A DNA stretch of 64,000 nucleotides from Macrobrachium rosenbergii (Eukaryota > Arthropoda > Malacostraca > Decapoda > Palaemonidae), in NCBI RefSeq assembly GCF_040412425.1, contig NC_089749.1, positions 39,133,070 through 39,197,069 of the forward strand. Reading direction: 5' to 3'. Below are positions 43,690-53,771 of the stretch, one piece after another (position 1 is the stretch's first letter; every line of letters begins with the position of its first letter). The translations under genes were made by a program, and so were the position numbers. The notes under the pieces were generated by a model. That model saw only the letters and a list, made by a program, of their open reading frames with translations. It was not told where the DNA came from and did no database searches.

Positions 43690-44031
43690 TGTAAGGGAGT
43701 CAAATCACCTCTCCTTTCTTGCGTTTCGTTCTTCATACACACATTAATCACATCATATATGTTACTTGTTGATATTTCAGATTCTTTATGTATCTCAATG
43801 TATGCATCATTATACGGCCTGTCCGCCGGTATATATACCTGCCTTTAACATGTTCTGTACCGACCGCATTATATATGTCTTTTTATACCTGTTAACAAAC
43901 ACAACCTCTGTATGGACACAGCGGGGGCCTCAGGTCGCCCACTACCTTTCCGTCTGCTCTCTGTATTATAAACACCTGTCGAGAGTAATAAAGGATCAGT
44001 CTTTCACTTCTGACATTTCTTGAACCTCACA
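43690..44031 (+). repeat. Gypsy-3 3' LTR
   Basis: TGTAAGGGAGTCAAATC to GAACCTCACA, preceded by the purine tract GGGGTGTTGGGGGGGAG (about 43669-43685). Confidence 0.85.
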
Positions 44032-45290
44032 CTAGCAATTCTAGTTTGGGAATTGTTAATTTAGCCTGCTTCCCAGGAGTCACCCTCATTTTAGACGTCA
44101 AGATGTTACTTTCCCCTTCTTCCTTCATAAGTATGCTACAGCTCCATGTGCCTTGCTAGAGGCATCAGTAAACACATGCAGCTCACAATTCCCCACCTTG
44201 ACTCCCTGTTTAAACTTTAGCTCATGAATCGATCTGAACTAATCCAATATCTTCTTAGCTTTCTCTTGGTTGCTTTTACTCAGTACATCATCCCAACCTA
44301 CTTTCACTTCCCACAAATCTTGCAAAAACATCTTACCCTTTACAAACACAGAGGATCATAATTAGACACTAGCAAGGACAGTACCTGACGTTTCGTGAGC
44401 TCCTGCTCCCCTCCCAACTCTAATCCCCTGCAAGGTTTTAGACTTAACAAATCTTCCCCTCTATCCCAACACATCCCTAGAATGGATATCTGTTCTGGCT
44501 CATTCCCTCCAATCCTTTTATCAAATTCTGCAGTGTTACTTGCCCACCCAGTCGGTGGTATCTTAGCTTCGTCTAGAAAGGTTTTTACCTTGGCGTAGTT
44601 CTTCTCCATCTCCTCCAAGGTTGCATAGGTACCCAAAAAATTGTCTACGTAAAAGGATCTAATTAATTCTTCTTCTTCCCTCTCTTCTAAATGGGTTCTA
44701 AGTACCTGTTGCAGTAGATAAAGGCTTGTTGTGACCCCAAAAACAACTATTTTGAATTCATATGTTACAATCTGCCCATTTACTTTTTTCCAAAAAGAGT
44801 GCATATTTTACATCTTTAGGGTCTAAGATTACTTGGTGGAAGGCTTTGGAGATATCTGAGGTGAGAGCGTACGGCTTCTCTTTGAAACGAATCAACAAAT
44901 CATACAATAGCTCGACCATGTTCGGCCCTGAATGCAAACAATCGTTAAGCGAAATTTCGGCCTTAGCCTTGGAGGCGGCATTGAAAACTATGTGGGGAGG
45001 TGTCGTAAGACTTTCCTTTTTAATCCAAAATGGGGGAGATTATAGCTCTCTACCTTTGTGCTCTGGACTTCGTCTATGAAGCCAGTTTCTAAGTAAGTCT
45101 GAAGGACTTTTTCATAATCCCTTCGGTAACTCTCATCTTTTGTGAAATCTCGCTCTAATGAATGCAATTGGGTGAGGGCTATGTTATAGTTGTCACTTGG
45201 CCTGTCTGACCTGTGGAAAGGTAGACTAACTTGGTAACCTTGCTTGGTTTTCTGTATACTTTTGGTAAGTTTGTCAATGGCAGCACGTTC
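44032..45290 (-). pseudogene. BEL-3 reverse transcriptase and start of RNase H
   Basis: RT begins QVSLPFHRSDRPSDNYNIA (within 45914-44988), shifts near 45010 into AEISLNDCLHSGPNMVELLY, then ISKAFHQVILDPKDV (motif A). 44804-44340 is open, with KIVVFGVTTSLYLLQQVLRT and the catalytic FYVDNFLGTY. RQVLSLLVSNYDPLCL is the connection. Past 44340, shifted frames reach CELHVFTDASSKAHGAVAYL (RNase H Asp, near 44165-44110) and stop at LTIPKLELL by 44032. The catalytic Asp pair YVDN is of the form common in this lineage. It would copy element RNA. Confidence 0.75.
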
Positions 45291-45914
45291 TGAGATCTTA
45301 AGCTGTTCATGTGGCGCGATTCCTATCATGTTCAACCTCCACCACCAGACGTCTACATCAGGTTCAGATTCTATTATTCTACATATCCTCAAGGTACAAA
45401 CTTTAGCTACGTTAACTCCCTGCAAAGCCCACTGAGGTACCCTCCCATAAGGCGTGATCCCATCATGTGTGAGAAAAACACTCGCCCCGTCAGTTTTATC
45501 CATATCAGTTACAAAGTAATTAAAATAATCTGCTCCAATCAACAAGTTTACAGTCTTCAACACATCCCCTTTAATTTCAACGTCACCTATTTCCCAGCCC
45601 TTCTCTTGCAAATGATTCTTTACGTTGACGAGTCTGATGTCTCCCAGATGGATAAGACACGCAACTACATCAAACTCTCCCTTTACTACTTGAGACCCAG
45701 ATGGTGCAATGTTCAGTGCCACGTGCTTGATGACAGGTAACTTTAATTTGCGTGTCAGCCAACTAGAAATAAAGCTGTGTAGACTGCCAGTAAGTAAAAA
45801 CATGCGTGCTGTGTGAGGTACCTCTTTCGAGTACAAAGTTGCCATAGCGGTAGGCAACAAGGTTACTTTAACTCGACTGAAGGCTGACACCTTACAGTTT
45901 TGGCATTTACACAC
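45290..45914 (-). pseudogene. BEL-3 protease region
   Basis: The frame from 45914 starts MCKCQNCKVSAFSRVKV. The active-site region reads ARMFLLTGSLHSFISSWLTR, where BEL-2 has RVVLDTGSQRSFVLSWL: the catalytic Asp of DTG is replaced (LLTG). After it come KLKLPVIKHVALNIAPSGSQ and VNLLIGADYFNYFV, as in A17/DUF1758. The frame is continuous into the RT fingers through GRVPQWALQGVNVAK. The start shown is only the first Met in an open frame; the true polyprotein began upstream in gag. Protease activity is unlikely without Asp. Confidence 0.7.
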
Positions 45915-47072
45915 TGTTTCTCATTTTTTTATTTGACTAGGTGTCTCGAATTTACGTTAGCTCTGTTTGCTGGGTGTTCTTGCTCTCAATTAGTCACTAG
46001 TTGTGACAGAACATGAAGTGGCAACCGTCTGGTGGTAGGTTGGTTGGATGAACTCATGCCGTGTCTCGTATCACTACTTCGACCTTCACAAATGAGACTG
46101 TGGTGTCTGGCATTACACAATTTACATTTTACATTATTGCATCAAGTCTTACTGCTATGGCCTTTAGCAAAATAATTAAAACCAGTTGCGATATGAAGCG
46201 TTTAAGTCTAATACGGGATTCTGACTTTTGTTATCTATACTTTCCCCTCTCTGAAGGACATCGTCTTCCATGCTACAAATAAGGAAATCAAGTGCAGTGA
46301 ACAATTCATTTAGATCAAAATCACACTTTCGCAAATACGCAACTCACCCCTGAGACAATTTTTGACAAATTAGGCTCAATAGCATTCCTTGGTCTAATGC
46401 AGACCCACTCAGTTTCTTGATTTGCCCGATCAGTATGGTCAGTTCAATATGGAAGCTTTTTAATTCCTTACAATTACATTTCAGCACAAAAAGACCAGCC
46501 AACCTCTGATGCAAGATTACCAAGGTCTGATGGTCGTTCCCATAATATTTTTTCAGCAGCTCTTGTGTTACTTCATAATTTCCCACCATTACACTTAGAG
46601 ATTGCACCACTCTAAGTGGCTTGCCGTCAAGGGATCCCAACAGATATGTGAACTTCGCCACGTCATCAATGGCCGTGTGTTTATGGACATGTACATCAAA
46701 TAATTCTTGGCAGTTACTGAACTTGCTCTTCTCTTCCTTAAACATGGGCAGAGGTAATTCCTTCAATTTAGGCAACTGGGTTGTGGGTTGGTTTGTGGGT
46801 GTAAGAGTCCCAATTCGACTCATAAGTAGCGTGGTCATTCTCACTGCTCGATTGAATGACTGCCACACTTGATCATGCGTTAATGTTTCTAATTTGCTCA
46901 TGTTAGATATATACAAAGTTCTCAATTGCTGTTCGTCAGCTTGAATTCTGTTCAACAAGTTCTGATACTCAGTGACATGATGTGACTCGAGGAGTATCCC
47001 TTGAACACGTACCAGATTGTCATCTAGGAGGTCCAAGATGCCTTCCATTTGGGCTTTGTTGCTGGCCGCCAT
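45915..47072 (-). pseudogene. BEL-3 gag
   Basis: The start is ATG 47072 (MAASNKAQMEGILDLLDDNL), with 242 codons open to 46344. It has a helical N-terminus, then LPKLKELPLPMFKEEKSKFS (about residues 97-116), the BEL/Pao gag signature. VAKFTYLLGSLDGKPLRVVQ and MLLSLICQKLSQG follow. A stop at 46344 is followed by readable AYLRKCDFDLNELFTALDFL and a decayed Cys/His part to about 45920. Gag binds RNA and forms the particle. It is the best-preserved of the three BEL gag genes here. Confidence 0.8.
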
Positions 47073-47856
47073 TTTGTGAATTTGTGGGAGGGTGACTACC
47101 TATTTACATTAACTTAATCTGTAGGTGAAAAAAGGAGTGTACTTGGCAAACAATTGAAAGGGGTTAGAAGAAAATGATGCCAGCCCAAGTGACTTTATGA
47201 TACTCTTATCAAACAGTTAAAAGCAATACACAGCCCCCTGTCCTCCTTGTTAACTCTGGCGTACTCGCTCACCTCAGATGAGTCTCATTATTCAATTCAA
47301 GAGTACGCCTCTGGTATGCGTATCAAAGTGCACGTGGTCAGACGTTCTTCCAGCTCGATAAGCTATGGGGTTCATGGGAATGTGGTGTAAGCCATAGTGT
47401 TTTCTACGTAAGCAATACTGGCAGATTCTCATGTTCAGAGTCTTTATTCGGGCGTTATACTCGGATGGATTTATACGAAAATGGTTCGTTTCACTATATA
47501 GCCATTGTTCGGCATTACAAATGGCCACAGTTGTAGTGATCAATCTGACTCTTTCAATGAACACCTTGAGTCTGTCCCACATGGTATCTGCAGATTCCCT
47601 AGCTAAATAATTCCCCCCGAGGTATATTGTACAATAGCCAAATTATACCTCCTGTCACAGAAGGGAAGCACGCTAGATTCTAGGCTAGTTATCAGGCCTC
47701 CGGGCCTAAGGTAAATTTCAATTTCTATGCCCTCATTCTTGGGCAAATGGGCTGGCAACTGAGTGCCCTACCACCAAAACTCTGAATACCATGCCTCGCC
47801 CAATCTCCCACGGGGGATTAGCACTTGGGTTGATCTGGTTCGAAGGACCACTAAAA
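47073..47856 (-). promoter_or_regulatory. BEL-3 leader and primer-binding site
   Basis: After the LTR end at 47857, minus TTTTAG is followed by TGGTCCTTCGAACCAGAT. That is complementary to a tRNA 3' end with a TTCGAA T-arm. The ~780-bp leader contains a 96-codon minus frame (47582-47292, MWDRLKVFIERVRLIT) that I do not recognise. Confidence 0.6.
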
Positions 47857-48359
47857 TGTTGGGAATTTCCTCGACAGACGTCGCTGTATTTTCGTTGTGC
47901 TGATAGATTGCATGATCAACCCACTAACCACGAAAGTGACGTAGCCTCCATGCAAGGATAAACAAGTCACGTACCAGGTTTTCCCAATTTATTTACAAAA
48001 ATAAAACAATCTCAATCATAATCCCGACATAACAATCACACAAACCCCCCAAAAAATGCACTAACGAACCTACAATCTCCATGCCTGCAACACAAACTAT
48101 GTGGGCTACACAATTGCCCTCAACTTCAAAGAAACCCCTGGAATTTAACCACAACTAACATAATGCCACCGCAGTACACAAATGCCCAAACAGTTATTCT
48201 CACCCAATCATTCTTGTTACAATTATGCAGGAGCACTCAAGGTTGCTAACTTTACACAAGCCTTTAAGAGCCCTAACCACACATCTGTCACCAACGGGAT
48301 CTCTGGAACAACAAGGCAGTCTCGCATCTCTGTCCAGGCAGTTGCTAATTAGGTTAACT
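47857..48359 (-). repeat. BEL-3 5' LTR, inner portion
   Basis: It starts (plus) TGTTGGGAATTTCCTCGAC and is interrupted at AACT (48356-48359) by Gypsy-4. It has no second LTR to compare with. Confidence 0.65.
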
Positions 48360-48749
48360 TGTGAGAGGGTGCAAAAGAGTGTGAGAGGGTGCAAAAGAGA
48401 GAGCAGGTAGACGTTGACTGCTAGTTTATTAAGGGAGCAGGCCGCTTATAAAGCGGCTTGCAGACGTCAGTACAAAGACATACAAGGACGTACAGGTGAC
48501 CCGAGGTCAATTGTTCTCAACGTGAAAGCAGGACAGGTAAATACAGATAACGGGACAAATAAAATTAACAGATTAGACACAATAATGGTCTGACACATGT
48601 ACAATACAAAAGGGCAAAAATGAGTAAGTAATTAATGCACATTTACATAAATAACATATGGCTAGGTACCCCAACCTAGGGTCACGGGAAAAGGCACCGT
48701 AGAAAACGGGAGGTTCACTAGAGAAAACCCGTTGAGCGGGGACTTTACA
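48360..48749 (-). repeat. Gypsy-4 3' LTR with duplicated head
   Basis: The first 20 bp (48360-48379) are repeated at once at 48380-48399; the other LTR has a single copy. A TATA-bearing palindrome GCCGCTTATAAAGCGGC lies at 48441-48457. The minus polypurine tract is at 48750-48772 (GGGGGTGGGGGGGAG). Confidence 0.9.
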
Positions 48750-48898
48750 ATACTCCCCCCCACCCCCAAGACGTAGGTAACGTCTGATTAAAGCAAGTAT
48801 CTGCTGGGGTACTGGAGAGTGCCGCGGCTCTGAGATGTCAGCTGAGGGTGCGGTGTGTGCGGGAGTGGTTGGCTGCAGCGCTGCCTGAGTCTGGGGCC

Positions 48899-49680
48899 TT
48901 ACGGGGGTGGCCACGTGCCTTTCTTGTGGGCTGGGTGGGCTGTGGGGGCGACGTCTCCTGCAGAGGGCGCTGAGGGGTGTTGCCGACGTCCTCCTTCAAC
49001 AGTGCGGGCCTGAGTCGGTCTATTGACACCCAGTCGTTCTTCCCGTGGATGGCCAGCACGAGGAAAGGCCCCCTGTAGGGCCTGGTTCAGGGGCGGGTGG
49101 ACGGCTTCGTTCCTGACGAAGACGTGGGGGGTGGAGGACAGACCGGGAGGCATGAAAGGTATCATCCTGTCAGTATACGTCCGCTGGCAGGGGGCGAACT
49201 TTCCGACTGTGTCACGGAGCCTCTGGACTGTCAGGTTGTGGCGATCCCCTGTGATGAGTTTGCCCAGGACTACGAGAGACTCCCCGTAGACTTTTTCTGC
49301 TGAGGATGGGTCGCCATTGGCTCTGGGGGCGGTCCTCAGCCCGAGAAGGACCCAGGGCAGCTGGTACTTCCAATTTTCGGCATTGCAGCAGGCCATGAGG
49401 GACGCCTACAGGGACCTGTGGAACCTTTCCACTAATCCGATGGCCGCGGGGTTGTAGGTGGTGGTGCAGTGGTGAGTGGTCCCCAGCAGGCGTGCCAGAG
49501 CGGTCCACAGCTCGGACAGGGAGGCTGGGCCCCTGTCAGTAGTTATATGGTCTGGGACACCAAACTGGCTGATCCAGCTGGAGGAGGGCCTCGGTGCGTG
49601 CACTGGCGGTGGCTTCTTCCATGCGCGTCGCTTCGGGCCACCTGGTGGAGCGGTCGATGACTGTCAGGAAATACCTGGCC
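48899..49680 (-). pseudogene. Gypsy-4 integrase core and C-terminus
   Basis: 49603-49406 holds DHITTDRGPASLSELW (second Asp) and GLVERFHRSL (Glu), then a stop. 49396-48899 continues MACCNAENWKYQLPWVLLGL and SAEKVYGESLVVLGKLITG, then RTYTDRMIPFMPPGLSSTPH, the C-terminal region, and ends in Pro/Thr-rich sequence. The first Asp (HVDMVAP) lies in the upstream frame at about 49700. A stop at 49406 and a shift near 49640 break the protein; the triad is readable. Confidence 0.8.
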
Positions 49681-50662
49681 CCGCCTGATGGTGGAAGGGG
49701 GCCACCATATCGACATGGATGTGTCCGAAGCGCCTCCCTGGCTGGGGGAAGTTGCCCACCCCCGACTCGGTGTGCCGCCTTACATTGCTGGTCTGGCACT
49801 GGATGCACTGCCTCGCCCAGGTTGTCACGTCCTTCCGTATGCCGTGCCAGACGAACTTCTCTGCCAGCAGCTTGGCCATTGTCCTGCCAGACGGGTGAGA
49901 CAGCCTGTGGATGATGTTGAAAACCAGACGTCGGTGGGAGGCGGGTACCAGCGTGCAGGGGTGGCCGGTGCTTATGTTGCTCAGCGGTGATGGCCCCAGG
50001 GCAAGGGGCACGCCCTTCCACTTGAGCGACATGATGGTGGTGTGGTAGGCTGGAACCTCTGGGTAGGTGGCCTGCTCCCGGGCGAGGTCCTTGTAGTCGA
50101 TCCCGAGCTGCACTGCGTTGAGCTCGATTCTGGAGAGGGTGTCTGCTACAGGGTTCTTCCTGCCGGGGAGGTACTTGATGGTGCAGGTGAACTCTGCAAT
50201 GGCCGTGAGATGCCGCTGCTGCCTGGAGGACCATACATCCCCCTGCTTTGTGAAGGCGTAGACCAGCGGCTGGTGGTCTGTCCAAATTGTGAAGGGTGTG
50301 TCCTCCAGGAGGAACTTGAAGTGGTGTACTGCGCAGAGTTCTCTGTCGAAGATGCTGTAGCGGGACTCGGCGGGGCTGAACTTCCTGCTGAAGAAGGCGA
50401 TGGGCTGGGGGGCTCTGGCAATGACCTGCTCCAGGACGGCCCCACAGGTGACGTTGCTGGCGTCTGTCATCAGCTGGAGGGGGGTGTTGGGCTCCTGATG
50501 GGCCAAGACGGTTGCCTTGGTGAGGGCGGCCTTCGCCAGGGAGAAGGCCCTTTGCTGGTCGGGGCCCCACACTAAGGTCTTTGGATGGCCCTTCAGGATC
50601 TCCGTCAGGGGGGCCATGGTGTGTGCGACTCCGGGGATGAACCTCCTGTAGAAGTTGACCAT
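49664..50662 (-). pseudogene. Gypsy-4 RNase H and integrase zinc domain
   Basis: A 332-codon open frame starts in the RT connection (NFYRRFIPGVAHTMAPL). RNase H motifs are PLQLMTDASNVTCGAVLEQ (Asp), YSIFDRELCAVHHFKFLL (Glu) and IWTDHQPLVYAF (Asp). The domain ends GRKNPVADTLSRIELN. The integrase zinc domain follows (IIHRLSHPSGRTMAK and ARQCIQCQTSNVRRH, CX2C), then HIHVDMVAPFHHQAG with the first catalytic Asp. All catalytic residues of RNase H are intact. Confidence 0.85.
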
Positions 50663-51180
50663 CTGAAGGAATTCTGTATGGCCCTGACGGAGGTAGGGGT
50701 GGGGAACCTGGCAACGGCTGCAACCTTCGATGAGAGTGGATGGACGCCTCCCGGGGATATCTCGTGGCCCAGGAAGTCAACTCTTTCGACACTGAAGGCA
50801 CTGCAGGACCTTCCAGATGTGCCGCAGGTGTTCTTTGTGGGATCTGGAAAAATTAAAATGTCATCTACATAACAGATGCAGAAGTTCAGGTCCCCAAGGA
50901 TGCTGTCCATCAGTCTCTGGAAGTTCACCCCTGCATTCCTCAGGCTGAAGGTGGAGAAGGCAAAGACGTAGGACTCGAAGGGCGTGATGATGGCAGTTTT
51001 GGGGATGTCCTCTGGAGTTACTGGTACCTGAAAGTAGGATTTTAAAAGATCCAATTTAGAAAATACTTTGGCCATGGAAAGAGGCCGTGAGATCTTGCAT
51101 GTCTGGGAGAGGGTAGTGATCTGGTTCTGTGGCGAGGTTGAGCCACCTGTAGTCGCCGCAAGGTCTCTAGGAGCCGTCTA
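50605..51180 (-). pseudogene. Gypsy-4 reverse transcriptase palm
   Basis: 51075-50605 contains KVFSKLDLLKSYFQVPV (motif A) and IITPFESYVFAFSTFSLRNA. The catalytic box is CYVDDILIF. After a shift near 50830, VDFLGHEISPGGVHPL and FPTPTSVRAIQNSFR lead to the connection. The fingers are at the end of the protease frame (about 51240-51178), disrupted near 51178 by a stop. RT copies the element RNA. Active-site aspartates are present. Confidence 0.8.
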
Positions 51181-51843
51181 GTTCCTGCACCATGTGGAGG
51201 GGGAGGCCCATGGGCTGGAGGCCTTCCTGCACATGCCCATACGCTCCATCTCGGCGAAAGCGTCCTTGGCCTCCTGAAGGCGCCGAGGGGAAAACCTCTG
51301 GAACTTTGCGTGTGTCGGGGGGCCCTTTGTCTTGATGTGGTGGTAAACTCCATGTTTGGCAGGGGCCCCAGGCACCTGACACAGTTTGGGCTTGAATATC
51401 TCGGGGAACTCCTTCAAAAGTGAGGCGTACTGGTACTGGGCGACGGAACAGACTGTGGGCACTCTGGGGCCCATCGCCAGGGGAAGGGACTGGCAGGATT
51501 CGGTGTCCAGCAGGTGTTTGCGGCTGACGTCAACTGCTAGACCGAAGTGGGCCAGGAAGTCCGCACCCAAGAGTGGGGTCCTCACGTCCACAACAATGAA
51601 ACTCCACTTGTACCTCCGGCCAAGGATGGAGACCGACAGGAGCTTGGTGCCATAGGAGAGGATGGGGGACCTGTTGGCGGCCGTCAGGGAGGCAGCTGGG
51701 TCCAACGGGCGTTTGCGGTCCTCTCTGGATAGCGGGAACACTGAGCGTACGGCTCCAGTGTTCATCAGCATTATCCTGCCGCAGATGGTGTCACGGGCAT
51801 AAAAACCTACTGGTGCTGGGCTCCTGGGTGCTTCTGCTGCCAT
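51178..51843 (-). pseudogene. Gypsy-4 protease with Asp-to-Asn active site, plus RT fingers
   Basis: A 221-codon frame from ATG 51843. The active site reads MLMNTGAVRSVFPLS: residue 28 (codon 51762-51760, AAC) is Asn where the family has catalytic Asp. The next conserved block, TPLLGADFLAHFGLAVDV, is the second protease motif. From about residue 140 the frame enters the RT N-terminus (EFPEIFKPK, GVYHHIKTKGPPTHAKFQRF). It follows gag after a shift or stop at about 51930. Protease without Asp cannot act. Confidence 0.8.
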
Positions 51844-51929
51844 GGCGGCCTGTGCTGTTGGCCGCTGCCGCCCTTGGTTTTTGGATGGGCGAAAGGGCAG
51901 GGGGGCTCACAGTTCCGGGCGTCCTTGCC

Positions 51930-52754
51930 TTACTGCCAGCGGTAGTAGCAAGGCCACAGCAATTGCTTCTTCTGGTGATGGGTTGGCCGCCTCCTGATGA
52001 CGGCGTTTATCTCCTCTTCTGCGGTTTCCTCCAGCTGGAGGGAGTTGATGGGGTGTGCAGGCGTGGATGCCGGCTTCGCTGCCCTCGTGGAGTCAGTCTG
52101 CTGCTGTGCTGTTTTAATCAGGTCCTTGAGGGGCAGGGTGTAAGGCTCTAGGATCTGGGTCCGAACCGCCGGAAGGAGCTGACTGAGGAAGATCTCCCTC
52201 GACAGGCTTATCTCCGTGTGCCTGCTGCTGCCATCTGTCCCGGGTAGGATGAGAAGGTCCTGGATGACGTTCCATGTCTCCAGGAGGTTCTGGTCGTGCC
52301 GGGGGTTGTTGGCAAGGTCGAGGGCGTGGGCGGCTCTCTTGGAGATCGGCAGGGAGCAGGTCTCGATGACAGAGGCCTTCAGCTTTTGGTAGGTGGCAGG
52401 ACTTGCGGCAGACACCCACGGGGCGATCTTTCTGTAAACCTCCTCCAGGAGGGCATTGATTACAATGTCTGCCTGCAGCACTTCATCGGTCAGTCCTGCC
52501 AACCTGAACTGCCCCTCGACCCTGTAGAGCCATGATGACGGGTTGTTGTGTGTGTGAACGGCGGCAGCTTTATGGCGAGGGCGGACCTTGGTTGGTCTGT
52601 CAGCGAAGGGCAGCGTGCTAGGAGTGAGTACTGGTGTGGAGGAGCACACGAGCCTTGGCATGGGGGAGGACGAGAGTGGGTTTTGCGCGAGGGAGAGATC
52701 AGACTCCATGACGTTCGCGGTTATTTGTATGTGGGAGGGAATGTCTGCCTCCAT
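51930..52754 (-). pseudogene. Gypsy-4 gag
   Basis: A 274-codon frame from ATG 52754 (MEADIPSHIQITANVMESDL), about 240 bp inside the LTR. Capsid-like blocks are NNPSSWLYRVEGQFRLAGL, EEVYRKIAPWVSAASPATYQ, HALDLANNPRHDQN and REIFLSQLLPAVRTQIL. The C-terminal part is EETAEEEINAVIRRRP. The frame leaves the nucleocapsid region by shift near 51950, so the cysteine cluster is not in frame. It is colinear with Gypsy-3 gag. The product would package RNA. Confidence 0.85.
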
Positions 52755-52992
52755 GCTCGCTTCTGCACTCTCACTCGGAGTGTGAGTTACACTCGTGTCA
52801 ATACATGCTTGGGAGCGTGTCGTGTGGGTCCACTAATGACGCCGGTGATCTGCCAATGAGGGTCGGTATGCCCGAACGCTTTGTTAAAGCGCTGTAGTTA
52901 GTCCGTTAAGGGTGTGGGGTAGTTCATTGGGCCAAGACTAAGTTGCCGTTTGGGTCCATTAATGGCACCGGGAACCACTCCGGGGTCACCAC
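52755..52992 (-). promoter_or_regulatory. Gypsy-4 primer site and leader
   Basis: Minus GTGGTGACCCCGGAGTGG follows the LTR end CTCTCACA; TGGTGACCC is shared with Gypsy-3. Three related motifs occur: 52947-52965, 52894-52912 and 52822-52840, each with a core resembling CCATTAACGGAC on minus. Confidence 0.65.
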
Positions 52993-53344
52993 TGTGAGAG
53001 GTTGCAAAAAAGAGAGCAAGTACACATTGACTGCTAGTTTATTAAAGGGAGCAGGTCGCATATAAAGTGGCGTGCAGATGCCAGTACAAAGATTTACAAG
53101 GACGTACAGGTGACCCGAGGTCAATTGTTCTCAACGTGAAACAGGACAGGTAAATACAGATAACGTGACAAATAAAATTAACAGATTAGACACAATAATG
53201 CTCTGGCACATGTACAATACAAAAGAGCACAAATGAGTAAGTAATAAATGCACATTTACATAAAATTTACCTAGGGTCACGGGAAAAGGCACCGTAGAAA
53301 ACGGGAGGGTCACCAGAGAAAACCCATTGAGCGGGGACTTTACA
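52993..53344 (-). repeat. Gypsy-4 5' LTR
   Basis: TGTGAGAGGTTGCAAAAAAG to GGGGACTTTACA (plus). About 90% identical to 48380-48749; the TATA palindrome is decayed here. Confidence 0.9.
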
Positions 53345-53650
53345 AACTCACTTCTAGTTACTCAGGCTTAAGGACCCCAAACTCACAACAAATCACACAA
53401 ACAAGCAACAAGATGAAGCATGATGTTGCATACTGCGGCCGTACGTGCATTTCGGCAAAATGTGCAGTAACAGTTGTGTTTGACATGTCTTGTCTAGTAA
53501 GTTCCCGGCATTCTGTCAGCCCCGTAGGATTGGTGGGAGTTCGAAGTGAAAAAATCCTGTGCACTGAATTTTTTTGTGACAATATACTCCATCACGTGTT
53601 ATAATGTTAATCATTACGGCACAATACCTGGCCAAAAAGACCAACTATAA
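53345..53650 (-). repeat. probable outer portion of the BEL-3 5' LTR
   Basis: After the AACT duplication the sequence should continue 48355. No other copy allows a check, and the outer edge is unknown. No gene is seen. Confidence 0.4.
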
Positions 53651-53736
53651 GAGAATTCTTTGTTATTAGTTTGGCCACCATGGAGCTCTGGTAGACCATG
53701 GAAGGTAACTCCTTGAGGACAAAACAAGCGACTACC

Positions 53737-53771
53737 AAAAATAGGTTTTTTGTACATCAAAACCTATTTTT
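53737..53771. repeat. perfect 13-bp inverted repeat at the T-rich tract edge
   Basis: AAAAATAGGTTTT (53737-53749) and AAAACCTATTTTT (53759-53771) around a 9-bp loop. Confidence 0.85.

Larger units (their letters stand above)
40848..44031 (+). mobile_element. Gypsy-3, internally deleted LTR retrotransposon
   Basis: LTRs at 40848-41183 and 43690-44031 bracket primer site, leader, gag, a protease stub and integrase. RT and RNase H are missing between about 42383 and 42396. Gag and integrase are closest to Gypsy-4 within the window. Flanks ACCGG and CTAGC do not match, and the two sides belong to different BEL copies in opposite orientation. Confidence 0.85.
44032..47856 (-). mobile_element. BEL-3 internal region, truncated in RNase H
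   Basis: On minus: primer site, leader, gag, protease, RT and the start of RNase H, which ends at 44032 against the Gypsy-3 3' LTR. Integrase and 3' LTR are absent. The 5' LTR begins at 47857 and is split by Gypsy-4. It shares primer site and colinear proteins with BEL-2. Confidence 0.8.
48360..53344 (-). mobile_element. Gypsy-4 LTR retrotransposon, AACT duplication
   Basis: LTRs at 48360-48749 and 52993-53344; AACT flanks at 48356-48359 and 53345-53348. Minus order is primer site, gag, protease, RT, RNase H, integrase. It is GC-rich relative to its neighbours. All domains are present but spread over several frames. It lies inside the BEL-3 LTR, so it is younger than BEL-3. Confidence 0.9.

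Noticed and set aside
50042..50575. Plus-strand 177-codon frame inside Gypsy-4
   Set aside because: Antisense of RNase H; GC-rich codon bias of the real gene opens the opposite frame.
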